Source: Fen-1258 sp947085815 (lineage in GTDB: Bacteria > Bacteroidota > Ignavibacteria > Ignavibacteriales > Melioribacteraceae). Taken from it: a stretch of 64,000 bases of DNA. This document shows positions 52,726-62,672 of this stretch, in pieces (position 1 is the first letter of the stretch; every line of letters starts with the position of its first letter). The notes under the pieces are model-generated. The model made no database searches, was not told the DNA's origin, and saw only the letters and a list, made by a program, of their open reading frames with translations. The position numbers and the translations under genes were made by a program. The stretch lies in assembly GCA_947085815.1 (NCBI GenBank), contig CAMTXU010000020.1:12183-76182 (forward strand). Direction: 5' to 3'.

Positions 52726-53036
52726 TTCTGTTTATATAAAAATAACATATTCAATATATTTATGGAAATAAAGTGCTGACGATTTAATGCCACGGGAAAT
52801 TTGAAGTGCGGGATAATAAAAAAATGCCAAGCACTTAATCACCCAAGTTAGATACTAACCGTTGCTTCCTTCCGGACCTGGCGGGATTGGGTAATAACTT
52901 GCCGATCAGTGCCTGGCAAAATTTGGAGTGTTAATATAGAAAAAATAGAACACGGATTACACAGATAACGCTGATTATCGCCGGTTTAATCCGTGTCATC
53001 CGGGTTTTATTAGGTATTAAGCGAACAGAATGTTAT
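52726..53036. other. Intergenic region holding the SRP RNA gene and a foldback element
   Basis: 311 bp without a protein gene. It contains the SRP RNA (52825-52918) and a short foldback stretch with GATTACACAGATAACGCTGA and ATCCGTGTCATCCGGG words (about 52945-53015). Confidence 0.6.
52825..52918 (-). ncRNA. ffs: Small signal recognition particle RNA (4.5S)
   Basis: About 94 nt on the minus strand. The conserved apical loop GCCAGGTCCGGAAGGAAGCA is present, and the ends TGCCAGGCACT and AGTGCTTGGCA pair. A T-run follows the 3' end, which serves as terminator. The short form without Alu domain fits the Gram-negative type. Confidence 0.95.
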
Positions 53037-54047
53037 TCAAAAATTTAAAAACTTTTTCACTTCATTCAATACAAAATCAGCACCTATTCCACCTTCACCG
53101 GTAAACGTGCATTTCTTCGGATTACCAGGACAAACTTTCGCACAATAATCTTCTTCTGGAAAAAGAATCTTACTTTCATTTCCAAGTGGACCCCAAAGTT
53201 TTGGAGAACACGCCGTCAGCGGACAAAACATCGAAAGTGTTTTTACTTTCAATGCAGCGGCAATGTGCATTGGTCCTGTACTTGCAGAGATCAATAGATC
53301 AAGAGATGCAAAATTTATAAACGACTCACGCAAAGATTTATCAATATTTGGATAAGAAACATTTTCTAAGCCTTCCAACTGTGCGGGAATTTTATTATCA
53401 GTAACAACAATGCTTATATTCTTACACTGATTCAGCTTAAGAATTAATTTTTTGTATTCATCCGGCTGCCAGTTCGGCGAAGAATTACCGCTGGTAGAAT
53501 GGATTCCAACCAAATATTTTTTGCCGCGCAGCAATTCAATTCTAGTTTGTACAACTTTTTGTTTTTCTTTTTCTGTCAAAAATATTTCTGATTCGAGATT
53601 ATCAGTATTAACTCCAATTTTCCGGGCGAGATCCATACAATAATCAGCTTCGTGACGAAGCGGAATATATTTTTTACGGTCAACGTATCGTGTGAAAGTT
53701 ATAAACTGATAAAACTTATGCCCCACACCAACCCGGAATGGGATACCTGCAAAGAAAAGCATGTAGTTCAATCTTTCAGTCGGAAGAAGTGTGAGCGAAT
53801 GTGTAAAATTATGATTTCTTATCTCACGAATTTTTTTAAAAAAAGATTCTTCCGCGTCATCATCGATCAATAAAATTTTATTAACGTAAGGATTGTTGAT
53901 ATAAATAGCTTGAGTATACTTACGGATTAAAACCGCAACAAAACTATCAGGGAATAATTTTTTAATTTCACGCGGAAGATGTGTGGATAAAACAACATCG
54001 CCAATCCTGTCGGGTCGTACAATTAATATTCTCTTCTGCTTAGCCAT
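53037..54047 (-). CDS. Glycosyltransferase family 9 (heptosyltransferase-like)
   Basis: A 336-residue protein with the GT9 layout: KRILIVRPDRIGDVVLSTHL at the N-terminus (nucleotide-sugar loop), GIHSTSGNSSPNWQPDEY in the second half and STGPMHIAAALKVKTLSMFC near the end. Family members add heptose or similar sugars to lipopolysaccharide core. It is the last gene of a three-gene minus-strand cluster, 1 bp after a second glycosyltransferase, so a role in surface-polysaccharide synthesis is likely. Confidence 0.9.
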   Translation of the reverse strand: MAKQKRILIVRPDRIGDVVLSTHLPREIKKLFPDSFVAVLIRKYTQAIYINNPYVNKILLIDDDAEESFFKKIREIRNHNFTHSLTLLPTERLNYMLFFAGIPFRVGVGHKFYQFITFTRYVDRKKYIPLRHEADYCMDLARKIGVNTDNLESEIFLTEKEKQKVVQTRIELLRGKKYLVGIHSTSGNSSPNWQPDEYKKLILKLNQCKNISIVVTDNKIPAQLEGLENVSYPNIDKSLRESFINFASLDLLISASTGPMHIAAALKVKTLSMFCPLTACSPKLWGPLGNESKILFPEEDYCAKVCPGNPKKCTFTGEGGIGADFVLNEVKKFLNF

Positions 54048-54048
54048 T

Positions 54049-55191
54049 CTAATTCAGCCCTAACAATTTGGCACGGACACGCTCGTATTCAATTTGCCAG
54101 TTCAATTCTTTGCCTGTCTTTTCACAATTCTGTTTATAGGCACTTAAAATCTGCGGGTTCTCAATCCATTTATTCAGCACAGAAAAAATATTCTCTTCAT
54201 TTCCGAGATTAATACTTTCTCCAACCTGATATGAGCCAACTATTTTTTTCATTTGCGGTAAGTCGCTGCAAAGAACCGGAACACCAGCCATAATATATTC
54301 GAATAATTTATTGGGAAGAGCATGGTAATAACTGACACTTATATTTTCTATTAGTGCCAGCCCCACATCTGCCCCGGCGGTATAATTGATCAATTCTTTC
54401 TGAGTAACCGCTCCGGCATAAATCACCCGTTCCGAAATATTTAATTCATCAGAGAGTTTTTGGAAGTTACTCTTTTGCTCTCCCTCTCCGAGCAATACTA
54501 GAACAGTTTGAGGAAGCTTCGACACTGCCTTTAAAATTAGTGGAACACCGCGCCCTTCCAACAATACGCCCTGGTAAAGGAGAATCACTTTATCTTCAGA
54601 GATTCCGTATTTTTTTCTGAAATCAATTTTGCTAACCGGAGTTTGATACAGCGGAATATTTCTGATCACAAGAGTATTATCGATCCCATAAAATTTTTCG
54701 AGGAATGAAGAATCCATCTCACCCGTTGTAAGAACCAGACCAACTTTCTTTATGAAGAATTTTTCGATTTGCTTCACTATTGATTGAAGAAACGGACGAT
54801 TTCTCAATCCGCCCAGGAATGCATACAGTTCACGACTGTTGTAAAATATTTCCGCACCTTTCAACTTAGCGATTGTAACAACGAATGGAAGTGTGTACAA
54901 ATCTTCCGCAAAATATAAATCGGATTTCGAGCGTATTAATTCACGGGTTAATATGAATGCAAAGTGCAGATAAAAGAACAAACTGATTTTCCGCTTCACG
55001 AGTTTGAATATTTTTATCTTATCATCAAAATAATCTTTGGATGAGATAAACCAATCGAAGGAAATTACCGAGACTGAACAACCATCGGCTTTAAGCGAAT
55101 TGGTAAGATTTACTATTCGTGAATCATGAAGAGCATTTCCGAGGAATGCGATACAAATTTTTTTTTTATGATTCATTTTTTTGAGAATCAC
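54049..55191 (-). CDS. Glycosyltransferase family 4-like
   Basis: A 380-residue GT-B enzyme: KKICIAFLGNALHDSRIVNL near the N-terminus, VILLYQGVLLEGRGVPLILKA in the middle and HALPNKLFEYIMAGVPVLCS (the donor-binding E-x7-E-like loop) near the end. The GTG at 55191 overlaps the stop of the upstream gene by 4 bp; an ATG at 55176 is also plausible. The donor and acceptor sugars cannot be read. Probably acts with the GT9 enzyme that follows. Confidence 0.86.
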   Translation of the reverse strand: MILKKMNHKKKICIAFLGNALHDSRIVNLTNSLKADGCSVSVISFDWFISSKDYFDDKIKIFKLVKRKISLFFYLHFAFILTRELIRSKSDLYFAEDLYTLPFVVTIAKLKGAEIFYNSRELYAFLGGLRNRPFLQSIVKQIEKFFIKKVGLVLTTGEMDSSFLEKFYGIDNTLVIRNIPLYQTPVSKIDFRKKYGISEDKVILLYQGVLLEGRGVPLILKAVSKLPQTVLVLLGEGEQKSNFQKLSDELNISERVIYAGAVTQKELINYTAGADVGLALIENISVSYYHALPNKLFEYIMAGVPVLCSDLPQMKKIVGSYQVGESINLGNEENIFSVLNKWIENPQILSAYKQNCEKTGKELNWQIEYERVRAKLLGLN

Positions 55192-56147
55192 AACTTGATA
55201 TAAAAAGTATTTCTCATAATCGTCTTGGCATCAAATTTTTCCTTGAACTCTATCAGACTCATACTGGGTGTCATTGGGTTTTCAGCTTTAGTATCTTGAG
55301 ATACTCCAATGTCAACATAGGAGTAACCATTCTCTGTAGAATATTTCAGCACCTCGTACATCACCCTCTGAATAGGTTTGTATTCGGCATATTCATAACG
55401 GAGCATATTATAAAAACATAACGCAACATTTTTATTTGCAAAAAACATAGACGATCCGCCTATCGGCTTGTCATCAAGGTAAACCATAAACAGTTTTAGG
55501 TTATCGGGCATCAATTCTTTTAGGCGAAGAAGGTCTTCGTAAGAATGAGTTGGTTTAACATTGTGTATAGCTTTGTTTTCTACAAGTATCGGATAAAATT
55601 CATCGTAACGTTCGTTTGTTTCAACACGGATAGAAGAATTTTTTAAAGACATACGAACATTCCGCCGAATTGTTGGGGAGAATCGTTCAATTATATCTCT
55701 ATTTTTATCAAGCTTTATTGCGCTTGAGATGTAATGCAGTTTGAATGAAAATCCTTGCCACAACATCGCGAAATCGAGATTTTGATTTTGGTAAGTCTCG
55801 TAAACCATAGGTGCGGGTGTCAATTCAAATTCTTTTATACCATTCTTCTTTCCATAATCGAGGAGCGCCGAAACCAGCTCCATAGCTTCTGCAAATTTAA
55901 TATCTCCGGTTACGATCGAGCCGTAACTGGCACCTACAGGTGATTCGAAAAGTCCATTTGTAAGTCTGCCCGGCAACAGCGCCTTAATTTTATTTTTCTC
56001 GACGAACATCAGATGATCGAATTTGAATTTTCCGGGTGTGTGATAATCAAAAAATTTTTGAAGGTGAAACATTGTTCCGTTGTTCGATTGAAGAACAAAG
56101 CGATCCCATTTTTCTTTCCATTCATCGGAGTATTTTATCAATTCCAT
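55188..56147 (-). CDS. FemAB-like / GNAT-fold acyl- or aminoacyltransferase
   Basis: A 319-residue protein with two GNAT-like halves as in FemX/FemAB-related proteins. The second half (about 175-300) has VYLDDKPIGGSSMFFANKN, ALCFYNMLRYEYAEYKPIQR and YVDIGVSQDTKAENPMTPSM with a late IEFKEKFDAK. Such proteins transfer acyl or aminoacyl groups, often in envelope polymers. Placement with two glycosyltransferases supports an envelope role. The substrate is unknown. Confidence 0.78.
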   Translation of the reverse strand: MELIKYSDEWKEKWDRFVLQSNNGTMFHLQKFFDYHTPGKFKFDHLMFVEKNKIKALLPGRLTNGLFESPVGASYGSIVTGDIKFAEAMELVSALLDYGKKNGIKEFELTPAPMVYETYQNQNLDFAMLWQGFSFKLHYISSAIKLDKNRDIIERFSPTIRRNVRMSLKNSSIRVETNERYDEFYPILVENKAIHNVKPTHSYEDLLRLKELMPDNLKLFMVYLDDKPIGGSSMFFANKNVALCFYNMLRYEYAEYKPIQRVMYEVLKYSTENGYSYVDIGVSQDTKAENPMTPSMSLIEFKEKFDAKTIMRNTFYIKL

Positions 56148-56243
56148 TTAGAGCCACAAAAAAATTTATCATAAAGGGTTGAGCAAAAATAAATAATTAA
56201 AACAACTGTGAACCTATATTGTTGTATTGAATTTACTTCGATT

Positions 56244-57140
56244 CTATTCAAACGCGTAGGTGAGTGAAATAATGTGTGAATCACCCAGTCCATATTTTAC
56301 AGGAACATATGCATAGTCAAGATTTATTCCCTTCCAATTAACACCAAAACCTGTTGAAATATTTTTGGTATCATAACCGCCAGCAAATCCAACACGCAAA
56401 GAAAACATTTTATTATAAACCGCCTCTCCTCCAATGTGGAGATGAGAATCATCCAGTAAAGTGTATTTCTGAAAACCGGCGATTGTTGTGAAATCCAGTT
56501 TCGAATCGGAAAGTGAAAAATTATAAGATGCGCCGATGCGTAAATCTGTAGGTAGTTTTGTTGATTCGTTGTGTAACTCTCTCATTGAACCGAGATTGCG
56601 TACCGCCGCTCCAAATGTGAGTCCCTCAATTGTACTTTGATAAGTAACGCCAAAATCTAATCCGTATCCCGAAGCATCATCCGAGAACAAATTTTCATAT
56701 ATGTATTTATATGTAACTCCGAAATAAATCTTGCTAGTAATCTGATACGCTGTAGAGACGCTTCCGGCAAAATAATGCGCCGTGAATTTTGATTCGGCTT
56801 CTCCCGGTTTTGTACGAATTTCTATATCACTTATGTTCGTCGTATTCAATCCTACGGCAATTGGCAAGCCGAACGCAGTAAAACTCCCCGCAAACATTTC
56901 CGAGTTCATATCAATAAAAAGTGAATTATGCGTGAATGACAATTGAGTTTTGTTATTCACACCCAACTGCGAGGGATTATAGTTTAACGCTGATAGGTCA
57001 GTAGTGCCTACAACTCCGAGATCGCTCATCGCAATATTCCGCGCGCCAAATCCAAATTTTAGAAACGCCAATCCACTATTGCCTGCACTTTGCGCAAATA
57101 GGCTTGAACCGATTATAAACAGAATTAAAATTTTTCTCAT
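56244..57140 (-). CDS. PorV/PorQ family outer-membrane protein (short copy)
   Basis: A 298-residue beta-barrel-type protein with a signal peptide (MRKILILFIIGSSLFAQS), then AGNSGLAFLKFGFGARNIAM, the family start with a conserved glycine-rich turn, and alternating beta strands ending LTYAFE. PorV is the outer-membrane shuttle of the type IX secretion system and PorQ-like proteins help link cargo to the surface. Here two copies lie side by side next to a protein with a FlgD-like C-terminal module, which fits a surface-protein export context. Confidence 0.85.
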   Translation of the reverse strand: MRKILILFIIGSSLFAQSAGNSGLAFLKFGFGARNIAMSDLGVVGTTDLSALNYNPSQLGVNNKTQLSFTHNSLFIDMNSEMFAGSFTAFGLPIAVGLNTTNISDIEIRTKPGEAESKFTAHYFAGSVSTAYQITSKIYFGVTYKYIYENLFSDDASGYGLDFGVTYQSTIEGLTFGAAVRNLGSMRELHNESTKLPTDLRIGASYNFSLSDSKLDFTTIAGFQKYTLLDDSHLHIGGEAVYNKMFSLRVGFAGGYDTKNISTGFGVNWKGINLDYAYVPVKYGLGDSHIISLTYAFE

Positions 57141-57152
57141 TATTCTTTCTTG

Positions 57153-58166
57153 TTAAAAATTAACGTTTACGCCGATTATATGTTGATCACCGGTTGAATA
57201 GGGTTCTATCACAAATGCGTAATCAATTCCAACCTTCACCGAGTTCATTGAGTGGAAATAGGAAAATCCAAAGCTGGGTCTGACCGGAAAATCAAAATTG
57301 CTTACATTTAGTTTGTCCAATCCTGCCCTTAAAAAAAGATTTTCGTAAATATTATATTCACCGCCTGCGCGTATAATATTCGTTCCGCCGTTGCTATTCT
57401 CAAATTCTACCGCCGCAATAATCTTTGGCTCATCGAACTTAAACGAGAATCCAATCTTTTTCATTAAAGGAAATATATTTTTCGTTATGTTACCATTCGT
57501 TCCATAAATCTTGCCGGTATCCCATTCATATTTACTATTAATATCTGAGAGCATAAATGATAGTGTCATATTTTCATTCAGCAAATATAGCGCACCCAGA
57601 TCAAATCCTAATCCTGTGGATTTAATACTTTCATATAATTTGTAGTAGAAAAACTTAAACGCGATTCCAATAGAGAGTTTTTCCGAAAATCTATTTGAGA
57701 CGGCAACAAAGAATTGATTCTCGCTTGTTGAGATATCGCCGGTTTTTCTCCCCTGATTATCTCGTGCATCAATTTTAGAAACGCCAGCATTAATAATTCC
57801 AATGCTTATACCGGCAACAGAGCGTGGTTTTATTGTACCATCCGGACTCTCTTTCTTACCAAGTTCAAATTTTCGTGTATAATTCAAAAAGTTAAGTGAA
57901 CGGTCCAAAGATAAAATTGAGTATGAAGTTTGAAAAGAGTTTCCTTCTTGAAACGGAGCGAGTGCCGGATTGTAATACGAAACAAGACTTCCGTCTTTGA
58001 CAGAGGACATAGCGTTTCCCATTCCCATACCGCGAGCTCCAAAACCCAATCGGCTAAAAGCGCCCGGCATGCTGCTAATATCAGAAACCTTCGATTGAGC
58101 AAACAAAGAACTAGTAATAAGAATTACGCAAACAAATATTTTTTTTAATGTTACTGAGTTACTCAA
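57153..58166 (-). CDS. PorV/PorQ family outer-membrane protein (long copy)
   Basis: A 337-residue relative of the next gene downstream. A signal peptide (about 1-23, ending SLFAQS) is followed by PGAFSRLGFGARGMGMGNAM and a beta-strand-rich barrel that ends in an aromatic residue (HIIGVNVNF), as outer-membrane proteins do. It overlaps the upstream secreted protein by 4 bp. The two copies are similar in layout but not nearly identical. Confidence 0.87.
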   Translation of the reverse strand: MSNSVTLKKIFVCVILITSSLFAQSKVSDISSMPGAFSRLGFGARGMGMGNAMSSVKDGSLVSYYNPALAPFQEGNSFQTSYSILSLDRSLNFLNYTRKFELGKKESPDGTIKPRSVAGISIGIINAGVSKIDARDNQGRKTGDISTSENQFFVAVSNRFSEKLSIGIAFKFFYYKLYESIKSTGLGFDLGALYLLNENMTLSFMLSDINSKYEWDTGKIYGTNGNITKNIFPLMKKIGFSFKFDEPKIIAAVEFENSNGGTNIIRAGGEYNIYENLFLRAGLDKLNVSNFDFPVRPSFGFSYFHSMNSVKVGIDYAFVIEPYSTGDQHIIGVNVNF

Positions 58167-59758
58167 ATCATCACCATAATTTTCCCGAATAAAGGTGCAC
58201 CCGAACCTATATCGATTCTATAAAAATAAACGCCGTTCGGGACTATTCTGCCGGCTTCATCTCTGCCGTCCCAATAAGCAATTTGTTCATTGCTAATTCC
58301 ACGCGCGGCATTTTGAAGTAAAGTTTTTACCAGGTTCATACCAAAATCGAAAATTCTAATTGTGACTTTATCAGCGTTTATTGTTGAATAAACTATTTTT
58401 GTCCCCTCTTCGTCAGGTGAAAATGGATTTGGAAAAGCATATGTCTCCGATGCCGAAGCAACTTTTTCTTTAGAAAGAAATACTTTCCACGCTCCATTCC
58501 AGAAACCGTTTCCAGGCTCGGTCAACCGAATCAATCCCGCTCCGCTTGATCCAATCCAAATGTTATAAGTCCCGTCAATTAATTTCTGTGCTTTAACCGA
58601 AAGAAATTTATTTGCATTAGCCGGAGTCTTCGTTGCATCGTCTATAATTGGCGGGGCTGATATCCACGTAGCGCCATTATTGCTAGTTCTAAACAAACCG
58701 TTTTCGGATGCAGCAAAAACATCTGCACCTGTATACGCGCCTGGATTTCCAAAATACTTAAATCCAAAGTCCCGAACTCTTTCGCCACTTAGAAAGTTTT
58801 CCCAACTTTGTCCTTCGTCTTTAGAAACACTCACTGCCCAAAACTCTGACTGCCCTTCAGTCTTCCATGTCCCCGCCCAAATTGAATTATCAAAATCATT
58901 CTTTTCAAGAGCTAAGATAAAATTTCCGCTTATCGGTTTAGACTGATTTGTGTGATTGAATTTTATCCAGCTCACACCTCCGTCAGTGCTTTTATTAATA
59001 CCGCCGGCTGTACCTACATAAATTGTATTATCATCAACCGCAAGTATGGAAAATGCTCTATGGTTCAGATTATTTTGAAAACCCAAATTTCCTGATGAAG
59101 GAGAGAGATCAAATTTTAGAACATCTGTTGGTTTTATCGAATCAAGATTATCCGGAGGAAGAACTACACGCTGCCACTTATAATTCGGGTTAGAGATTAG
59201 ACTATCAATTCTTGCACTGCGTAACCCACCATAATATGAGACTATCCAAATTGTATTTCTTGTAAAGGCAATATCATAAATGAAATTACCGGGACGAACC
59301 GTTATAGGTAATGCTCGTAACTTATTTGAACCGTAGTAAATTGTTGAATCCCCAGCAGCGTCAACTGGTTGAAGGATTTCTTCCCAAGTAACACCTTCAT
59401 CACTAGAAAATCTTAAACCTGTTCCAACGGGAACGTCTGAACCGATTAAATTTTCCATATGCCACGTTGCCGCCCAAATTATTCCATCATAATATCCAAC
59501 AGAGGAAACATTTTCAGTCCCGAATATATGATTGGTCCAACTATCACCATTGTTTGCAGATGTACTCAATCCTTCTGATGTTGCAAGAAATACCATATTG
59601 TTTTTAATAAGAATTCGTTCAATAGTATTGCTTGCAGGAGTTTGGTCTGAAGATTTAGCCAATCGTATTGACCCCATATTATATTCGGTTGGGATCTGTT
59701 GAGCAAATAGTTTAACCGTTAGAGTTACAAATAAATATGTAATAAAATATTTTCTCAT
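58163..59758 (-). CDS. Secreted Asp-box protein with FlgD-like C-terminal module
   Basis: A 531-residue exported protein: signal peptide (about 1-20), then several Asp-box/BNR-like repeats (SANNGDSWTN, SSDEGVTWEE, STDGGVSWIK, SKDEGQSWEN) that suggest a beta-propeller such as in sialidase or Vps10-type proteins. The C-terminal about 85 residues begin YAFPNPFSPDEEGTK, then IRIFDFGMNLVKTL, WDGRDEAGRIVPNGVYFYR, the FlgD-type Ig module used as a sorting domain in this phylum. No enzymatic residues are evident. It precedes the PorV/PorQ genes in a tight operon. Confidence 0.85.
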   Translation of the reverse strand: MRKYFITYLFVTLTVKLFAQQIPTEYNMGSIRLAKSSDQTPASNTIERILIKNNMVFLATSEGLSTSANNGDSWTNHIFGTENVSSVGYYDGIIWAATWHMENLIGSDVPVGTGLRFSSDEGVTWEEILQPVDAAGDSTIYYGSNKLRALPITVRPGNFIYDIAFTRNTIWIVSYYGGLRSARIDSLISNPNYKWQRVVLPPDNLDSIKPTDVLKFDLSPSSGNLGFQNNLNHRAFSILAVDDNTIYVGTAGGINKSTDGGVSWIKFNHTNQSKPISGNFILALEKNDFDNSIWAGTWKTEGQSEFWAVSVSKDEGQSWENFLSGERVRDFGFKYFGNPGAYTGADVFAASENGLFRTSNNGATWISAPPIIDDATKTPANANKFLSVKAQKLIDGTYNIWIGSSGAGLIRLTEPGNGFWNGAWKVFLSKEKVASASETYAFPNPFSPDEEGTKIVYSTINADKVTIRIFDFGMNLVKTLLQNAARGISNEQIAYWDGRDEAGRIVPNGVYFYRIDIGSGAPLFGKIMVMI

Positions 59759-60681
59759 TAATTCACTATTAAATTAAATGTTATCACATCGCTTAATTTA
59801 GAAGGTGTTCCTTTGTCCTTTGCTTGGAATTCAAATTTCCAAGATCCGGTTTGTGAGGTTATACCAAAAGTATTTTTGAAAGAGAATATCCCATCTCCCG
59901 CTTGAACGTCCCCATAATTAGTATTGCCGTCGTCATGCATTAAAAAGAAACCGGAACCGTTATCATCCTGTAGACCCGGAGTAACTATAGTGTTATCGGG
60001 GCGGACTAATTTGAAATATACCTGTGCAATATCTGACAAGCCGTTGGGATCATTGGCTTTAATTGTGAAAGTAAAACTTTCACCTCTATTTACTGAGACC
60101 GGAATAATTAAATTGGAAATCACTGGTGGAAGATTGATCTGTCCGGGGCTAAAAGAAAATATATGAGTGCCAACTTTTTTAAGATTATCCGGCGCATAAT
60201 TGATGTTGTCTTCGATAAAATATTGAATTTGATATTTCCCAATTGGAGTAAGCTTACCCATAACAAATTTTGCAGAATAAATTCCGTCCCCCTTATTTTC
60301 ATCTCCGTTGAGACTTAAATTCCCGTCGTCATACATCGACAGTTGGCTCATCTTAGTAAGAGTTCCATCAAGAGAAGTGATCTTACACCACACGACCGAA
60401 ACGGTCTCGGTATTAGCGATTTGCACCGAAGTGACAATAGTAGAATCTGTCTGCGAATAACTAAAATTGGATGGAGCGGTTATTCCCAACACACTGTAAT
60501 TTACAATTTTCACATCAACAATTCCCTCTGGAATTTTACCACAAGCCAAAAATGCTAAGGCTAAGAGCATAATGACAATAAAATTCTTATATAATCTATT
60601 TTTTATAAAATGAGAATTAATAAAGAAATGGTAATCGGAATTGATCAATTTTTTTTCGGTATGAATTGGAGATGGAATCAT
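59758..60681 (-). CDS. Putative lipoprotein with choice-of-anchor X-like domain
   Basis: A 307-residue protein. A hydrophobic stretch at about 34-46 ends in ALAFLACGK, a possible lipobox with Cys47. Before it is an unusually long N-terminal stretch, so the true start may be later; ATG at codon 38 would make the signal very short. The body has Ig-like repeats with aspartate-rich loops (MYDDGNLSLNGDENKGDGIY, then a similar DDGNTNYGDVQAGDGIFSF), as in choice-of-anchor X proteins. It shares its stop region with the next gene (TAATG). Confidence 0.7.
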   Translation of the reverse strand: MIPSPIHTEKKLINSDYHFFINSHFIKNRLYKNFIVIMLLALAFLACGKIPEGIVDVKIVNYSVLGITAPSNFSYSQTDSTIVTSVQIANTETVSVVWCKITSLDGTLTKMSQLSMYDDGNLSLNGDENKGDGIYSAKFVMGKLTPIGKYQIQYFIEDNINYAPDNLKKVGTHIFSFSPGQINLPPVISNLIIPVSVNRGESFTFTIKANDPNGLSDIAQVYFKLVRPDNTIVTPGLQDDNGSGFFLMHDDGNTNYGDVQAGDGIFSFKNTFGITSQTGSWKFEFQAKDKGTPSKLSDVITFNLIVN

Positions 60682-60819
60682 AATAGAAAATTTGCCTTAA
60701 ATAATATGAGTATTACTTTAATAAAAAAAAGTAGCAAAATTTTCTATAATCTTTCCCATTTTCTTAATGACAAATTAAAAGATGTTTACCAACATAGTCA
60801 AGTCAATTTTAATAACTTA

Positions 60820-61815
60820 TTAGAACGATATTACCAATGGAGTCGGGGAAAAAGATATGATGAAGATAAGAATCGCGATATATCCCAGAATTTTTCGACT
60901 CAAATTCAGTTCTTCAAACTGCGCAACGGGAGGATGCTTTACCTTTATGAAGAAATAAAGAATTACCGCCCAGAACAGCCATCCGCTCCAACCAATGTGT
61001 ATATCCAGATTCATGGAAGAATTCATTACTCCAAGCACACCAAGAAAAACCAGAATAATCATTGAGATGCCGGCAATGGCTTCCTGCTTCTTTTCATTAA
61101 ACATACTGTAGATTATATGCCCGCCGTCAAGTTGCCCTACCGGAATTAGATTCATTGCGGTAACTAATAATCCAAACCAGCCAACACATAAATAAGGGTA
61201 GTGATAAATCTCACTCATAGGCGGAACAAACTGATTGGGATTTGTAAAGATTTCCTTTAGCAATACAAACAGAAGTGTATTCCCAAATTCTAAACCCACC
61301 GCTCCTTTTCCGTATTCAGGGGAAAGGTAATCTGGGTGAATTTGCATTATATATTCTTGCCCCGGCAAATGAGTAAATCCGTAAATCAAAACAATTAGAC
61401 ATGCAACAAACCCGCTGATTGGTCCCGCAGCGCCAATATCGAACATAGCTTTGTTGTTGGGAATAGCAGATCTGGTTTTTATCACGGCACCCATTGTACC
61501 GAAATCTGGGAATCCCATTATAGGAGGGAAAGGAATGAAAAATGGAAGTGTTGCTTTTACTTTATGATGAAGTGCTGCAAAGTAATGACCGAATTCGTGA
61601 ACTCCGAGGACAAAAAGTATAGACATTGCGTATGGCAGACCTAGGAGAAGATCATTCAAATCATAAGGACCTATTTTACCTGTCGTCCACTTAGTACCTG
61701 CAAGTAGTGTTGTTACAAAAGTTACAACAAATAACACAATGTGCAGAAGATAGTTTTGTTCAAACTTATTTTTAGAAAATGCTTTTGCGAAAAATTCGTA
61801 AAAATTTTTGGGCAT
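60820..61815 (-). CDS. Site-2 protease family (M50) membrane protein
   Basis: A 331-residue, about six-helix membrane metalloprotease. The zinc site HEFGHYFAALHHK (about 70-82) and the third ligand motif LDGGHIIYS (about 228-236) are intact. Site-2 proteases cut within membrane helices, for example of anti-sigma factors. It starts 1 bp before the DUF1207-like gene ends, but no target is visible nearby. No PDZ domain is present. Confidence 0.9.
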   Translation of the reverse strand: MPKNFYEFFAKAFSKNKFEQNYLLHIVLFVVTFVTTLLAGTKWTTGKIGPYDLNDLLLGLPYAMSILFVLGVHEFGHYFAALHHKVKATLPFFIPFPPIMGFPDFGTMGAVIKTRSAIPNNKAMFDIGAAGPISGFVACLIVLIYGFTHLPGQEYIMQIHPDYLSPEYGKGAVGLEFGNTLLFVLLKEIFTNPNQFVPPMSEIYHYPYLCVGWFGLLVTAMNLIPVGQLDGGHIIYSMFNEKKQEAIAGISMIILVFLGVLGVMNSSMNLDIHIGWSGWLFWAVILYFFIKVKHPPVAQFEELNLSRKILGYIAILIFIISFSPTPLVISF

Positions 61816-61816
61816 T

Positions 61817-62653
61817 CTATAGATCCAGATTTATTCCGAGAGATGAATACTCTCTTCTCATATCAAAATATTCGCCGTTAATGTCATATCCTGTGTAATA
61901 TTGATAGAAAATCCTTAGCCCTCTTCTCTCTATATGACCGAATTTAATGCCCGCATTTAAAGTAAAATTTCTTTTATTGTCTTTGATTGCCATTGTTCCA
62001 TCTGCTGCAATATAGGGAGATATATTATACGAAAGACCATCTTTCAAATAATATTCTAACCCGGGCTGGAGAGTAACTTTGCCAATCTCCGAGGGATCAA
62101 CATGGTAAAGATATGTTCCTCCAACGTAGATTCTTAAGTTGTAGAATGAATAAAAGCCCAGCAGTTCAATAAATTCACGGCTATAGACTCTCGGAGTCCT
62201 CCCATCCTTCCACTTTAGTTGAACATTATCATAATGACCGTCAACAAAATGTGCGCTTATGTGGCTTAATCTCAAGCGCGCACCAAAGGAGTAATTGTGC
62301 ACAACCGTTTTAAAACCAAAATTCAGACCAAACATATAATCAATAGCATCAACAGGAAAATGAAAATTCTCTTCCTGTCTTAAAAGCGTCCATGTGAAAA
62401 GATCAGCACCTACGGAAAAAATTTCGCTACTATGTTTAATCCTTAACAGATCCATTGAGTTGCCGATATTCAGCCATAGCTGATTACTATCCATCTTAAA
62501 GATGAACCCTAACCTTGGTTCCAGCTGGTTTGCGAAAAAAGGCTGAACGTTCAGTCCGGAGGGGAAGAATTCAAATTCCGTTTTGGTTACAGTTTGAGCT
62601 TTATAAACAAATGGAACAATTAATAATATAGATAACAAAAAATATTTTTTCAT
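61817..62653 (-). CDS. Outer-membrane-type protein, DUF1207-like
   Basis: A 278-residue exported protein (signal MKKYFLLSILLIVPFVYKAQ). A pattern EFFPSGLNVQPFFANQLEPR early in the mature part resembles the DUF1207 family. It is beta-strand rich and ends in an aromatic-hydrophobic stretch, so an outer-membrane barrel is likely. The function is unknown. It precedes the site-2 protease gene by 1 bp. Confidence 0.6.
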   Translation of the reverse strand: MKKYFLLSILLIVPFVYKAQTVTKTEFEFFPSGLNVQPFFANQLEPRLGFIFKMDSNQLWLNIGNSMDLLRIKHSSEIFSVGADLFTWTLLRQEENFHFPVDAIDYMFGLNFGFKTVVHNYSFGARLRLSHISAHFVDGHYDNVQLKWKDGRTPRVYSREFIELLGFYSFYNLRIYVGGTYLYHVDPSEIGKVTLQPGLEYYLKDGLSYNISPYIAADGTMAIKDNKRNFTLNAGIKFGHIERRGLRIFYQYYTGYDINGEYFDMRREYSSLGINLDL

Positions 62654-62672
62654 ATCAGTTCACTTGAGATGG

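Noticed and set aside
60610..61065. 151-codon plus-strand frame between the lipoprotein and site-2 protease genes
   Set aside because: It overlaps the coding ends of two well-supported minus-strand genes, has no domain likeness and uses AT-rich random composition; it is a shadow frame.
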